Positions 33,952 to 42,683 of a stretch of 64,000 nt of DNA are shown one piece after another; within the stretch, counting starts at the first letter, position 1, and each line of letters begins with the position of its first letter. The notes beneath the pieces were generated by a model. The model was not told where the DNA came from. It did not search any database and saw only the letters and a list, made by a program, of their open reading frames with translations. Source of the DNA: Microvirga splendida (GTDB lineage Bacteria > Pseudomonadota > Alphaproteobacteria > Rhizobiales > Beijerinckiaceae); assembly GCF_016427565.1 (NCBI RefSeq), contig NZ_JAELXT010000001.1, forward strand, positions 372,001 through 436,000. Reading direction: 5' to 3'. Both the position numbers and the translations under genes were made by a program.

Positions 33952-34371
33952 CTAATTGAGCCGGTGAAGGGAAACGTAGCCGACTCCGGACGAGGTCAGG
34001 CCGAGGGCCTGCGCGGGTCCCTTGGCGAGGTCGATGATGCGCCGGTGGACGAAGGGACCGCGGTCGTTCACCCGGACGACCACGGAACGGCCGTTGGTCT
34101 CGTTGACGACCTTGAGACGGGTGCCGAAGGGCAGAGAACGGTGAGCCGCCGTCATAGCGTTGGAATTGAAGCGCTCCCCGCTGGCGGTTTTGCGACCGTG
34201 GAAGCCGGGCCCGTACCAAGAGGCGGTGCCGCGTTGGAGCGCTTTGCCCGTCTCGATATTGGCCGTCGAGATGGATCCCGTGACCGAGGGGTCGTTGGAG
34301 GCGGTTGTATTGCAGGCCGCCAGGAAAAGAAGTGGCACCATCATGGATGCTCGGGTGAGGATATTCTTCAA
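33952..34371 (-). CDS. RlpA-like septal/rare lipoprotein A (DPBB domain)
   Basis: 139 residues. Lipoprotein signal with lipobox LFLAAC (Cys 20), then a short linker and a double-psi beta-barrel domain: GTASWYGPGFHGRKTASGERFN, TAAHRSLPFGTRLKVVNETNG and VVVRVNDRGPFV..RIIDLAKGPAQALG. RlpA proteins act in the envelope and, in some bacteria, cleave denuded peptidoglycan; there is no SPOR domain here, so it is a minimal RlpA. Divergent from the carotenoid cluster. Confidence 0.88.
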   Translation of the reverse strand: MKNILTRASMMVPLLFLAACNTTASNDPSVTGSISTANIETGKALQRGTASWYGPGFHGRKTASGERFNSNAMTAAHRSLPFGTRLKVVNETNGRSVVVRVNDRGPFVHRRIIDLAKGPAQALGLTSSGVGYVSLHRLN

Positions 34372-34677
34372 GGACAGTCTCCCCTTCCGTTTCGTTGGGA
34401 AGTGAAGCTGAACTTCAAAAAGGCAAGAATAAGGCGTCTAAATTTTTCCAGCCCCTTATCATACTTCAGAGATATGGAATTACTGGCAAAACTAGCCTGA
34501 AGAATTTTTTGGCGCTGCATCAATATGTGAAATGACGTTTCTCTATTTGGAACAAAGTTTCTTTCCGTCGACGGAATATTTCACCATTCCGTGAGCGTCC
34601 GGGGCCGCCCCTACCCCGCTCTTGAAGGTGTTCTAGTTCCAGCAGCAATCATTCCAAGAGGGTAGGGCTGCCGGTTC
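34372..34677. other. 306-bp AT-rich divergent region before the carotenoid genes
   Basis: Markedly more AT-rich than the surroundings, especially 34420-34560. It should hold the promoters of the rlpA-like gene (minus) and the first carotenoid gene (plus). It contains the palindromes listed at 34563-34590. No gene was seen. Confidence 0.6.
34563..34590. promoter_or_regulatory. Overlapping inverted repeats upstream of the first carotenoid gene
   Basis: TTCCGTCGACGGAA (34563-34576) is a perfect 14-bp palindrome. Overlapping it, GGAAT-N8-ATTCC (about 34573-34590) forms a second inverted repeat. They lie about 90-115 bp before the start at 34678 and could be operator sites; no regulator gene for them is identified in the window. 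Confidence 0.45.
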
Positions 34678-36228
34678 ATGCCGACTTCCACGCAGTCACA
34701 ACACGTCGCCATCATCGGGGCGGGTCCGGGGGGCTTGGCATCTGCCATGCTGCTGGCCCGCGAGGGGATTCCGGTCACGATTTTCGAGCGCGAACCCGCC
34801 GTGGGTGGCCGCACCCGCACGATTCACGCTCCCGGCGGCTACAAATTCGACATCGGCCCCACGTTCTTCCTGTATCCCCGCGTCCTGAAGGACATCTTCG
34901 AGGCCTGCGGCGAGCGCCTGGAGGACCATCTCGAACTCCGGCGCCTCGACCCGCAATATCACCTCGTGTTCGAAGGCGGCGGCGATATCCGCGCGACCTA
35001 CGACCTCGATCGCCTGGAGCAGGAGATCGCCCGGCTTGCTCCTGCCGATGCCCGCAACGTGCGGCGCTTCCTCGACGACAACCGCGAGAAGCTCGAAGCC
35101 TTCCGGCCCGTGCTGGAACAGGCCTTTTCGAGCCCGGCGGACCTCTTTTCGCCCGCCATGATCGCGGCGCTGCCGAAGCTCAGGCCGTTCTCCAGCGTCG
35201 ACGGCGATCTCAAGCGCTACTTCGCCGACCCGCGCGTGCGCCTCGCCTTCTCGTTCCAGACGAAATACCTCGGCATGTCGCCGTTCCAGTGCCCGAGCCT
35301 GTTCACGATCCTCTCGTTCCTCGAATACGAGCACGGCGTGTTCCACCCCATGGGCGGCTGCGGCGCGGTGTCGGAGGCCATGGCGAACGTGGCGCGCAAG
35401 ATGGGGGTCGACATCCGGCTGAACACGCCGGTCGATCGCATTCTCTACGAGAACGGGGAAGCGGTCGGCATCGAGGCCGGCGGCGAGCGGTTCGGTGCCG
35501 GCTCCGTGGTGGTCAACGGCGACTTCGGCCATGCCATGCGCCGCCTCGTGCCGGAAGAAATGCGCCCGCGCTGGAAAAACAAGAAGCTCGATCGCGCCAA
35601 GATCTCCTGTTCCACCTTCATGCTGTATCTCGGCATCGAAGGTGATGTGGGCGATCTCGCCCACCACACGATCCTGCTGTCGAAGGAATACGAGCGCAAC
35701 ATCCACGAGATCACCAACGGCATTCTGCCCGACGAGCCGTCGATCTACGTGCATCATGCCGGCGTGACCGACCCGTCGCTTGCGCCCAAGGGCCATGCGA
35801 GCCTTTACGTGCTGGTGCCCGTGCCGAACCTGCGCTGCGACGTCGACTGGGCGCAGGAGGCGCCGCGCTATCGCAGGATCGCCCTGGAGCGGCTGAAGGT
35901 GCTCGGCCTCACCGACATCGAAAGCCGCATCCGCTTCGAGCGCGTGGTGACGCCGCGCGGCTGGGAGGACGAGTTCGCGGTTTTCGAGGGCGCCACCTTC
36001 AATCTCGCGCACAACCTGACGCAGATGCTCTATTTCCGGCCGCACAACCGCTTTGGCCGCAACGTCTATCTCGTCGGCGGCGGCACCCATCCGGGCAGCG
36101 GGCTGCCGGTCATTTACGAAGGCGCCCGGATCACGACGCGCCTGCTGCTCGAAGATCGCGAGCGCCGCAAGGTCGGGAATGACAGGCCGGAGCCCGCCGT
36201 CGCGCCGGTGGGCGAAGCCGCTTTGTGA
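34678..36228 (+). CDS. CrtI/CrtN-family carotenoid desaturase
   Basis: 516 residues. FAD-dependent oxidoreductase with N-terminal dinucleotide fold IIGAGPGGLASAMLL (about 12-26), EREPAVGGRTRT, the substrate region FDIGPTFFLYP and HPMGGCGAVSEAM, and the C-terminal FAD motif NVYLVGGGTHPGSGLPVIYEGA. These enzymes introduce double bonds into phytoene (C40), dehydrosqualene or squalene (C30). With the HpnC/D/E genes downstream and no separate phytoene synthase in the window, a C30 substrate is likelier, by inference. First gene of the cluster. Confidence 0.85.
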   Translation: MPTSTQSQHVAIIGAGPGGLASAMLLAREGIPVTIFEREPAVGGRTRTIHAPGGYKFDIGPTFFLYPRVLKDIFEACGERLEDHLELRRLDPQYHLVFEGGGDIRATYDLDRLEQEIARLAPADARNVRRFLDDNREKLEAFRPVLEQAFSSPADLFSPAMIAALPKLRPFSSVDGDLKRYFADPRVRLAFSFQTKYLGMSPFQCPSLFTILSFLEYEHGVFHPMGGCGAVSEAMANVARKMGVDIRLNTPVDRILYENGEAVGIEAGGERFGAGSVVVNGDFGHAMRRLVPEEMRPRWKNKKLDRAKISCSTFMLYLGIEGDVGDLAHHTILLSKEYERNIHEITNGILPDEPSIYVHHAGVTDPSLAPKGHASLYVLVPVPNLRCDVDWAQEAPRYRRIALERLKVLGLTDIESRIRFERVVTPRGWEDEFAVFEGATFNLAHNLTQMLYFRPHNRFGRNVYLVGGGTHPGSGLPVIYEGARITTRLLLEDRERRKVGNDRPEPAVAPVGEAAL

Positions 36229-36239
36229 GGGAAGATGCC

Positions 36240-36338
36240 ATGAGCCGGATCGGATTGCTCGCGTTTCTGTTTCTCATTCCCTCATCGGCCCCCAAGCCCG
36301 CCAATCGGCCCGAACCCTCATCGAGGATCCCTCGATGA
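36240..36338 (+). CDS. Possible 32-residue small protein (doubtful)
   Basis: A short frame between the desaturase and methyltransferase genes begins ATG 36240 with GGGAAG upstream. It encodes a peptide with hydrophobic N-terminus (LLAFLFLIP) and a Pro/Arg-rich end. It has the look of a tiny membrane or leader peptide but no homologue is known to me. The 139-bp gap holds nothing else; it may be non-coding. Confidence 0.2.
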   Translation: MSRIGLLAFLFLIPSSAPKPANRPEPSSRIPR

Positions 36339-36367
36339 AGGCCCTGCCGTCGATCCGCTAGATCCCC

Positions 36368-37465
36368 ATGCTGTGGCGCGCCTATGCCCTTCTGTCCCAT
36401 GGGGGAGACCGCTTCGGCCTCGGCTCCATGGGTCTCGGCTCCTGGCGCATTCCCGTCGGCGCGCCGGCCTCCCGAAAGGCTGACGACGTCCTGAAGGTGC
36501 TCGAAGAGGCCGATACCGCCATCTGGTCGGCAAGCGTCCTGTCGGCCTGCGCCGAGAGCGGCCTGCTCATGCGGCTCAGGCAGCCGGCCACCAGCGCCGA
36601 GCTGGCGCAGGCCCTGTCCCTTCCGCCGGCTCTCGTGCAAACCCTGCTCGATGCGCTCGCCGCCCGCGGCTTCATCACATGGAAGGGCGGCCGGGTGCAG
36701 GCCTCACCGTCCCTGATGCCGTTCACGTCGCCGGAAGGGGCGGAGACCTTCAAGGCCGCCTTGCGCGCACCGCTGCTGCAGAGCGAGGATTTCCGGCGCA
36801 GGCTGAAGGCGGGAACCTTGAGCCTCGACGGCTGGTCGCACACCGACGACGCCATCATCGAGGCGCAGGGCACCCTGACCCGGCACTGGACCACGCGGGC
36901 GCTGCCGAAGCTGAAGTTCCTGCCGGGTCTCGTCCCGCGGCTGGAGGCCCCCGGAGCGTCGCTTCTCGACGTGGGGGCAGGCGCTGCAGGCCTCTCCATC
37001 GCGCTCTGCCGGCAATACCCCCGCCTGAGCGCCGTCGCGCTGGAGCCGGCACCGCATCCGGCCGAGCTCGGCGAAGCGCATGTGCGGCAGGCGGGGCTGG
37101 CGAACCGCATCGCGATCCGCCGGGAGCGGGTGGAGGAGATGCAGGAGGACAAAACCTTCGACCTCGCCTTCCTGCCCCAGATGTTCCTGCCCGATGCGGT
37201 CATCGAGGAGGCCATTCGCCGGATCTTCCGCGCCCTGAAGCCGGGAGGCTGGCTTCTGGTCGCAGCCCTCGCCCATGACGGCCGGAGCACGGCATCCGTG
37301 GTCAACCGGCTGAAGAACCTGCTCTGGGGCGGCAACACCCGCGACGTGGCCCAGATCAAGCCGCTCCTGGAATCGGCCGGCTTCGACCCGGTGATCCGGG
37401 CGCCGGGACGGCAGTCCCTGCGCATGATCTGCGCCCGTCGCCCAAACCTGCGTGATCTGCCTTGA
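36368..37465 (+). CDS. SAM-dependent methyltransferase, O-methyltransferase-like with winged-helix N-domain
   Basis: 365 residues. N-terminal dimerisation/winged-helix part (about 35-150; ATSAELAQALSLPPALVQTLLDALAARGFI) and a C-terminal methyltransferase fold with motif I LLDVGAGAAGLSIAL (about 198-212), followed by FDLAFLPQMFLPD and LKPGGWLLVAA. This architecture is that of small-molecule O-methyltransferases such as CrtF (carotenoid hydroxyl methylation), and the place in the cluster supports a carotenoid or carotenoic acid as substrate. That is inference; the start ATG 36368 has no strong ribosome site. Confidence 0.75.
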   Translation: MLWRAYALLSHGGDRFGLGSMGLGSWRIPVGAPASRKADDVLKVLEEADTAIWSASVLSACAESGLLMRLRQPATSAELAQALSLPPALVQTLLDALAARGFITWKGGRVQASPSLMPFTSPEGAETFKAALRAPLLQSEDFRRRLKAGTLSLDGWSHTDDAIIEAQGTLTRHWTTRALPKLKFLPGLVPRLEAPGASLLDVGAGAAGLSIALCRQYPRLSAVALEPAPHPAELGEAHVRQAGLANRIAIRRERVEEMQEDKTFDLAFLPQMFLPDAVIEEAIRRIFRALKPGGWLLVAALAHDGRSTASVVNRLKNLLWGGNTRDVAQIKPLLESAGFDPVIRAPGRQSLRMICARRPNLRDLP

Positions 37466-37547
37466 AGTGGGTCATGCCATTCCTAGAACCAACACAACTG
37501 GACACCGGCCTTGGAACGACTAGGCTCGTGCCCTGCGGGAGGACATC

Positions 37548-39083
37548 GTGAGCGCTCAAGGAAGTTCGGTTGCAGTCATCGGCGGAGGACTGGGCGGATT
37601 GGCGGCCGCCTGCGTTGCCGCCGCCCGCGGCCACACGGTCACGCTTTATGACAAGAACGCCTGGATCGGCGGCAAGGCGGCCGTGCTGCACGAGGACGGG
37701 TTCCGGTTCGACATGGGCCCGACCATCCTCACCGTGCCGCGGGTCCTGGAGCGCATCTTCGCCGAGGCCGGGCGCAACCTCCACGACTATCTCGACCTCG
37801 TGCGGCTCGATCCGCAATGGCGCTGCTTCTTCGACGACGGCACGCAGATCGACCTGCAGGAGAACATCGACGCCATGGCCCAGGCCATGGACCGCTTCGC
37901 TCCGGGCAAGAACACCGGCGAGGGCTACAAGCGCTTCCAGGAGATTTCCGCCCATCTCCACGAGATCTCGAACAAGTTCTTCTTCTGGAAGCCGGTGGAG
38001 GACCTCTTCGACACGATCAACATCCGCGCCAACATGAATCCGGGAACGTTGCGGGACGTGCTGTCCCTGCGCATGGGATCGTCGGTGGCCGGCACGATCC
38101 GGTCCAAGGTGAAGGATGAGCGCCTGGCCCAGATGCTCGACCACTTCACCCAATATGTCGGCTCTTCTCCTTATGGCTCGCCCGCCGTGCTGTGCGCCAT
38201 CGCCCACATGCAGGCGGCGGACGGCGTGTGGTATCCCATGGGCGGCACCCGCGCCGTGGCCGAGGCCCTGGCGAAGCTCGCGACGGAACTCGGCGCCACC
38301 ATCAAGACTGACAGCGACGTGGCGTCCCTCAGGATCGAGAACGGCGCCGTCACCGGCCTCGTGCTCGCGAGCGGCGAAACGGTGGCCTACGACCGCGTGA
38401 TCTCCAACATGGATTCGATCCGCACCTATCGCGAGCTCGTCGGCGGCGAGGTGGGCGAGCACTACGCGAAGAAGGATTTCGAGCCTGCCTGCTCCGGCGT
38501 GGTGCTCTATCTCGGCCTCAACAAGCGCTACGATCACGTGCTCCACCACGACTTCGTGTTCTCGCGCGACCCGGAGGAGGAGTTCGACTACATCTACCGC
38601 CGCGGCGAGCCGGCGCCCGATCCCACCTGCTATCTCGCGGCACCGGCCGCCACCGACCCGAGCGTCGCGCCGGAAGGCGGCGAGGCGCTCTACGTGCTGG
38701 TGCACACGCCGTATCTCCGCCCGCATCACGACTGGTCGCAGATGTTCCCGGCCTATCGCCAGACGATCATCGACAAGCTGAAACGCACGGCGGGCATGGA
38801 GGACATCGAGGAGCGCATCGTCGTCGAGCGCCATCTCACGCCGCAGGACATCCATGACCGTTACAAGGTGCTCAACGGCGCTATCTACGGTCTGGCGAGC
38901 CACGGCAAGTTCATGGGCGCGTTCAAGCCGGGCAACCGCAGCCGCCAGGTGCAGGGCCTCTACCTCGCCGGCGGTGCGGCCCATCCCGGGCCGGGCATGC
39001 CGATGGTCATGATGTCGGGCTGGATCGCCGCCGACGCGCTCGATGCAGACACCAAGGTCACCGATCTACGGAACGTGTCTTGA
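37548..39083 (+). CDS. CrtI-family carotenoid desaturase/oxidase (CrtP/CrtD-like)
   Basis: 511 residues, second FAD oxidoreductase of the cluster. Starts at GTG 37548, 5 nt behind GGGAGG. FAD fold VIGGGLGGLAAACVAAARG (about 9-27), RFDMGPTILTVPRVLE, WYPMGGTRAVAEAL and C-terminal GLYLAGGAAHPGPGMPMVMMSG. Compared with the first paralogue it may desaturate further or oxidise the terminal methyl group to aldehyde/acid (as CrtP/CrtNb do); sequence by eye cannot decide. The acyltransferase gene overlaps its stop, the start of a six-gene coupled run. Confidence 0.83.
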   Translation: MSAQGSSVAVIGGGLGGLAAACVAAARGHTVTLYDKNAWIGGKAAVLHEDGFRFDMGPTILTVPRVLERIFAEAGRNLHDYLDLVRLDPQWRCFFDDGTQIDLQENIDAMAQAMDRFAPGKNTGEGYKRFQEISAHLHEISNKFFFWKPVEDLFDTINIRANMNPGTLRDVLSLRMGSSVAGTIRSKVKDERLAQMLDHFTQYVGSSPYGSPAVLCAIAHMQAADGVWYPMGGTRAVAEALAKLATELGATIKTDSDVASLRIENGAVTGLVLASGETVAYDRVISNMDSIRTYRELVGGEVGEHYAKKDFEPACSGVVLYLGLNKRYDHVLHHDFVFSRDPEEEFDYIYRRGEPAPDPTCYLAAPAATDPSVAPEGGEALYVLVHTPYLRPHHDWSQMFPAYRQTIIDKLKRTAGMEDIEERIVVERHLTPQDIHDRYKVLNGAIYGLASHGKFMGAFKPGNRSRQVQGLYLAGGAAHPGPGMPMVMMSGWIAADALDADTKVTDLRNVS

Positions 39084-39919
39084 GGCAGGAAACGAGCAAG
39101 GCCGCCACAGAACGCTCACCGCCCCGTCGCGGTGGGCTTTCACCTGTTGCGCGTCGCTCCCCCCTGCTCCACCGCTTCATGGTCTCGACCTTCCGCCGCT
39201 ACTTCACGCGGCACATGAATGCGCTGCGGATCGCCGCCTGGGGCATGCCGGCCGCTCCTGCGAGCGGTCCGGTGATCGTCTATTCAAACCACCCGGCGTG
39301 GTGGGACGCGGCGGTCTATATCATCGCTGCGGATCGCTTCCTGCCCTCTTACGAAAGCTACGCGCCCATCGACGCCGCGATGCTCAAGCAATACGGCGTC
39401 TTCGGCCGCATCGGCGCCTTCGGCGTCGATCTCGAGAGCCCGCGCGGCGCGGCGGACTTCCTGCGCGCCAGCGCCGAGATCCTGTCGTCGCCGGACCGCG
39501 CGCTCTGGATCACCGCCCAAGGGCACTTCAGCGACGTGCGCGAGCGCCCGCTCGGCCTGAAAGCCGGCGTGGCGCGCCTTCCCGAACTCGCGCCCGGCTG
39601 CACGATCATCCCGCTCGCCATCGAGTACGGCTTCTGGCTGGAGCGCGGGGCCGAGACCTTTATCGCGTTCGGCAAGCCCATGCGCGGCGAGGACCTCCTG
39701 AGCCTCGCACGCCCCGCGCGCCTGGACCGCCTCGAGGGCGAACTCGCCACCACCCTCGACCGGCTGAGCGCCGACGTGCAGAGCCGCGACCCGGCGCGCT
39801 TCCGCGCCCTGCTCGAAGGCCGGGCCGGCGTGGGCGGCCTCTACGACGGCTGGCGCCGGGTGGCGGCAGCCCTGCGCGGACGAAGCTTCGATCCCTCGCA
39901 TGAGGGACGCCCGTCATGA
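39080..39919 (+). CDS. Acyltransferase (PlsC-fold), probable carotenoid glycoside acyltransferase
   Basis: 279 residues. The HX4D motif is SNHPAWWDAAVY (residues about 69-80), followed by LWITAQGHFSDVRERPLGLKAG, which replaces the usual FPEGTRS block, and IIPLAIEYGFWLERG. The PlsC fold with an altered glycerolipid block suggests an acceptor other than lysophosphatidate. In a cluster with a CrtQ-like glycosyltransferase, a fatty acyl transfer to a sugar on the carotenoid (as CrtO in staphyloxanthin) is a reasonable idea. Start TTG at 39080 overlaps the previous stop; ATG 39179 is an alternative. Confidence 0.75.
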   Translation: MRQETSKAATERSPPRRGGLSPVARRSPLLHRFMVSTFRRYFTRHMNALRIAAWGMPAAPASGPVIVYSNHPAWWDAAVYIIAADRFLPSYESYAPIDAAMLKQYGVFGRIGAFGVDLESPRGAADFLRASAEILSSPDRALWITAQGHFSDVRERPLGLKAGVARLPELAPGCTIIPLAIEYGFWLERGAETFIAFGKPMRGEDLLSLARPARLDRLEGELATTLDRLSADVQSRDPARFRALLEGRAGVGGLYDGWRRVAAALRGRSFDPSHEGRPS

Positions 39920-41028
39920 TGGTGCTCGGCCTCATCCTGCTCGCGCTCGCGATCCTCCCCTTCGCGTTGGCTCTCGTGAACCTGAGCATCCTGCGGGCGA
40001 CACCGGCCCATGCGCCGAAAGGAGATGTCCTCGTCTCGATCCTGATCCCCGCACGCAACGAAGCGAAGAACATCGGCCCTGCCCTCGATGCGGCTCTGGC
40101 CAGCGTTGGCGTGCCGGTCGAGATCCTGGTCATGGACGACGGCTCGACGGATGCGACGCCCGAGATCGTCCGCGCCTATGCCGCCCGCGACGCACGGGTG
40201 CGCCTCCTCACGGCTCCTCCGCTCGAGGAAGGGTGGACCGGCAAGGTTCACGCCTGCCATCATCTCTCCGAAGCAGCCCAGGGCACGCACTTCCTGTTCG
40301 TGGATGCCGACGTGCGCTTGAGGCCGCAGGCCGCCGCCCGTCTGGCGGGACACGCGCAGGAGACCAATGCCGGCCTGGTGAGCGCCGTGCCGCGCCAGAT
40401 CATGCGCTCGCCAGGCGAGCTGCTGACAGTCCCCACCATCAACCTGCTGCTCCTCGGCTATCTGCCCATGGGCTTCATGCGCCTTTCCCGCGATCCGGGG
40501 CTCGGCGCGGCCTGCGGCCAGCTCATGCTGGTGGAGCGGGAGGCCTATCGCGCGAGCGGCGGCCACGCCGCGATCCACGCGCGGATCCATGACGGCATTC
40601 AGCTCGCGCGGCTCTTCCGCCGCAAGGGCTTCATGACCGATCTCGTGCCGGGCGATCCCCTCGCCTCCTGCCGGATGTATGCGCGCTTCGACGAGGCCTG
40701 GAACGGCTTTGCCAAGAACGCCCATGAAGGCATGGCGACGCCCGTCGCGCTGCCGGTCTGGACGGCGCTTCTCCTCGGCGGGCATATCCTGCCGTTCGTG
40801 CTGCTGCCGTTCGCGCCGAATCTGCCCATCGTGGCTGCGGCGCTCCTGTCCCTCGCGACGCGGACGCTTGTGACCGTGGCGACGCGGGAGAATCCCTGGT
40901 CCATCCCCTTGCATCCCTTCACCATGCTCGTCGGCCTCGCCATTCAATGGAGCGTGCTCCTGCGGATCGGCACGGCCCATCGGGCCGGCTGGAAGGGGCG
41001 GCTCTATCCTGTCGGGGTGAAGCCATGA
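39916..41028 (+). CDS. Family 2 glycosyltransferase, CrtQ/HpnB-like
   Basis: 370 residues. One N-terminal membrane helix, GT-A domain with VSILIPARNEAKNIGPAL, VMDDGSTDATPEIV and the metal-binding DVR (FVDADVRL), the acceptor EEGWTGKVHACH segment, and C-terminal membrane helices (LLLGGHILPFVLLPF, LVGLAIQWSVLLRI). This topology matches CrtQ (glycosylation of 4,4'-diaponeurosporenoate) and the hopene-associated HpnB. It overlaps both neighbours by 4 bp. Probable role: adding a hexose to the carotenoic acid or hydroxyl of the C30 carotenoid, inferred. Confidence 0.8.
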   Translation: MMVLGLILLALAILPFALALVNLSILRATPAHAPKGDVLVSILIPARNEAKNIGPALDAALASVGVPVEILVMDDGSTDATPEIVRAYAARDARVRLLTAPPLEEGWTGKVHACHHLSEAAQGTHFLFVDADVRLRPQAAARLAGHAQETNAGLVSAVPRQIMRSPGELLTVPTINLLLLGYLPMGFMRLSRDPGLGAACGQLMLVEREAYRASGGHAAIHARIHDGIQLARLFRRKGFMTDLVPGDPLASCRMYARFDEAWNGFAKNAHEGMATPVALPVWTALLLGGHILPFVLLPFAPNLPIVAAALLSLATRTLVTVATRENPWSIPLHPFTMLVGLAIQWSVLLRIGTAHRAGWKGRLYPVGVKP

Positions 41029-42683
41029 GCCTGGACACGATGCAGGCAACGAAGCGGCCACGGAACGAGAATTTTCCCGTGGCCTCCCTGGTGCTCTCGC
41101 CCGAGCACCGGGATGCGGTTCTCGCCTTCTACGCCTTCGCGCGGCTCGCCGACGACATCGCCGATGCACCGGGGCTGAAAGCAGCCGAGAAGCTCAACCG
41201 GCTCGATGAGCTCGAGCAGGCGCTCATCGCCGGGGATCCTGCGATTCCCGAAGCGGCGCGCCTGCATGCCGCCGACAGGCAGCACAAGGCCGGGATCGTG
41301 CAGGCGCGCGATCTCCTGCGCGCCTTCCGCCAGGACGCGGTGAAGGCGCGCTACAACGAGTGGGCGGAGCTCATCGACTATTGCCGCTTCTCGGCCAACC
41401 CTGTCGGACGCTTCCTGCTGGCGCTGCACAAGGAGCGCGGCGGCGCGCAAGGTCCGGCGGATGCCTTGTGCACGGCGCTGCAGATCCTCAACCACCTGCA
41501 GGATTGCGGCAAGGATCACGACAATCTCGGGCGCATCTACATCCCGCTGCGCTGGATCATGGGCGCAGGTTCGAAAAAGGCCTTCTTCGAACCGTCGCGT
41601 GCCGATCTGCGCCGCAGCGTGTGCGACGCCATGCTCGACCGGGTCGACGCGCTGATCGATCAGGCGCAATCCCTGCCGGAGCATCTGCAGAATCCTCGCC
41701 TGCGCGCCCAGAGCATCGCCACGGTCGCGCTGGCCCGGCGCTTGAGCGAACGCCTGCGCCGCAGCGATCCGGTTCTGGAGCGGGTGCAGGTGAGCAAGGC
41801 CGACGCCTGCATGGCCTTCCTGAAGGGGCTGGGCGGAACGCTGCGCCAGCCGGCGGGAAGCGACCAGCGCATCACGGCCGCCATGGTGCGGCGCTCCGGA
41901 TCGTCGTTCCGCCTCGGCATGCAGAGCCTCCCGCAGGAACGTCGGCGGGCCATGCATGCGGTTTATGCCTTCTGCCGCGCCGTCGACGACATCGCCGACG
42001 GGGCCGCGCCGCCCTCCGAGAAGCGCGCCTTCCTGCGCGAATGGCGACGCGAGCTCGACCGGCTGCAGCGCGCCCCGGAGACGCCCGTCGGGCGCGAGCT
42101 CGCCCGTGCGTCGACCCTCTTCAAGCTGCCGATGGAGGAATGCCACGCGCTCCTCGACGGCATGGAGATGGACAGCGCGGACAGGGTGCGGATCACGAGC
42201 GATTACGAGCTCAATCTCTACGGCCGCCGGGTAGCGGGTTCGGTCGGAGCCCTGTCGATCCGCATCTTCGGCGTGCCGTCGGCCCATGATTTCGCCATCA
42301 ATCTCGGGCGCACCCTGCAACTCGTAAACATCCTTCGCGACGTGGACGAGGATGCAGCCTGCGAGCGCGTCTATGTTCCCCTGTCGCGGCTGGCGCAGCT
42401 CGGGTTGCAGGATGCGCCCGCCGCCACCCTCGTGGCCGATCCGCGCTTCGCCCGCGTCTGCGAAGGCTTGGCCGAAGAGGCGCATGCAGGCTTTGCCGTT
42501 GCCGATGCCGCCCTGACGCGCCTCGACCGCACGGCCTTGAAACCCGCGATCCTGATGATGGAGAATTATCGCCGCGTGCTCGCACGATTGCAGGCCCGCG
42601 GCTGGGGCACGCGCCAAGGCCGGCTGCGCCTGAGCACAGCGGATCGCCTGCACCTCATCACCCGCGCCATGAGGGCCGCATGA
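41025..42683 (+). CDS. HpnC-HpnD fusion: presqualene diphosphate / hydroxysqualene synthase
   Basis: 552 residues; two squalene/phytoene synthase domains in one chain. Domain 1 (about 1-265) opens NFPVASLVLSP, has the first Asp motif LADDIADAPG and the second LQDCGKDHDNLGRIYIP, as in HpnC. Domain 2 (about 285-550) has SFRLGMQSLP, VDDIADGAAPPSEKRAFL and LVNILRDVDEDAACERVYVP, as in HpnD. In most bacteria these are separate genes; HpnD makes presqualene diphosphate and HpnC converts it to hydroxysqualene. Fusion would channel the intermediate. ATG 41025 overlaps the previous stop and hpnE follows by 4 bp overlap. No separate crtB/crtM is seen. Confidence 0.9.
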   Translation: MSLDTMQATKRPRNENFPVASLVLSPEHRDAVLAFYAFARLADDIADAPGLKAAEKLNRLDELEQALIAGDPAIPEAARLHAADRQHKAGIVQARDLLRAFRQDAVKARYNEWAELIDYCRFSANPVGRFLLALHKERGGAQGPADALCTALQILNHLQDCGKDHDNLGRIYIPLRWIMGAGSKKAFFEPSRADLRRSVCDAMLDRVDALIDQAQSLPEHLQNPRLRAQSIATVALARRLSERLRRSDPVLERVQVSKADACMAFLKGLGGTLRQPAGSDQRITAAMVRRSGSSFRLGMQSLPQERRRAMHAVYAFCRAVDDIADGAAPPSEKRAFLREWRRELDRLQRAPETPVGRELARASTLFKLPMEECHALLDGMEMDSADRVRITSDYELNLYGRRVAGSVGALSIRIFGVPSAHDFAINLGRTLQLVNILRDVDEDAACERVYVPLSRLAQLGLQDAPAATLVADPRFARVCEGLAEEAHAGFAVADAALTRLDRTALKPAILMMENYRRVLARLQARGWGTRQGRLRLSTADRLHLITRAMRAA

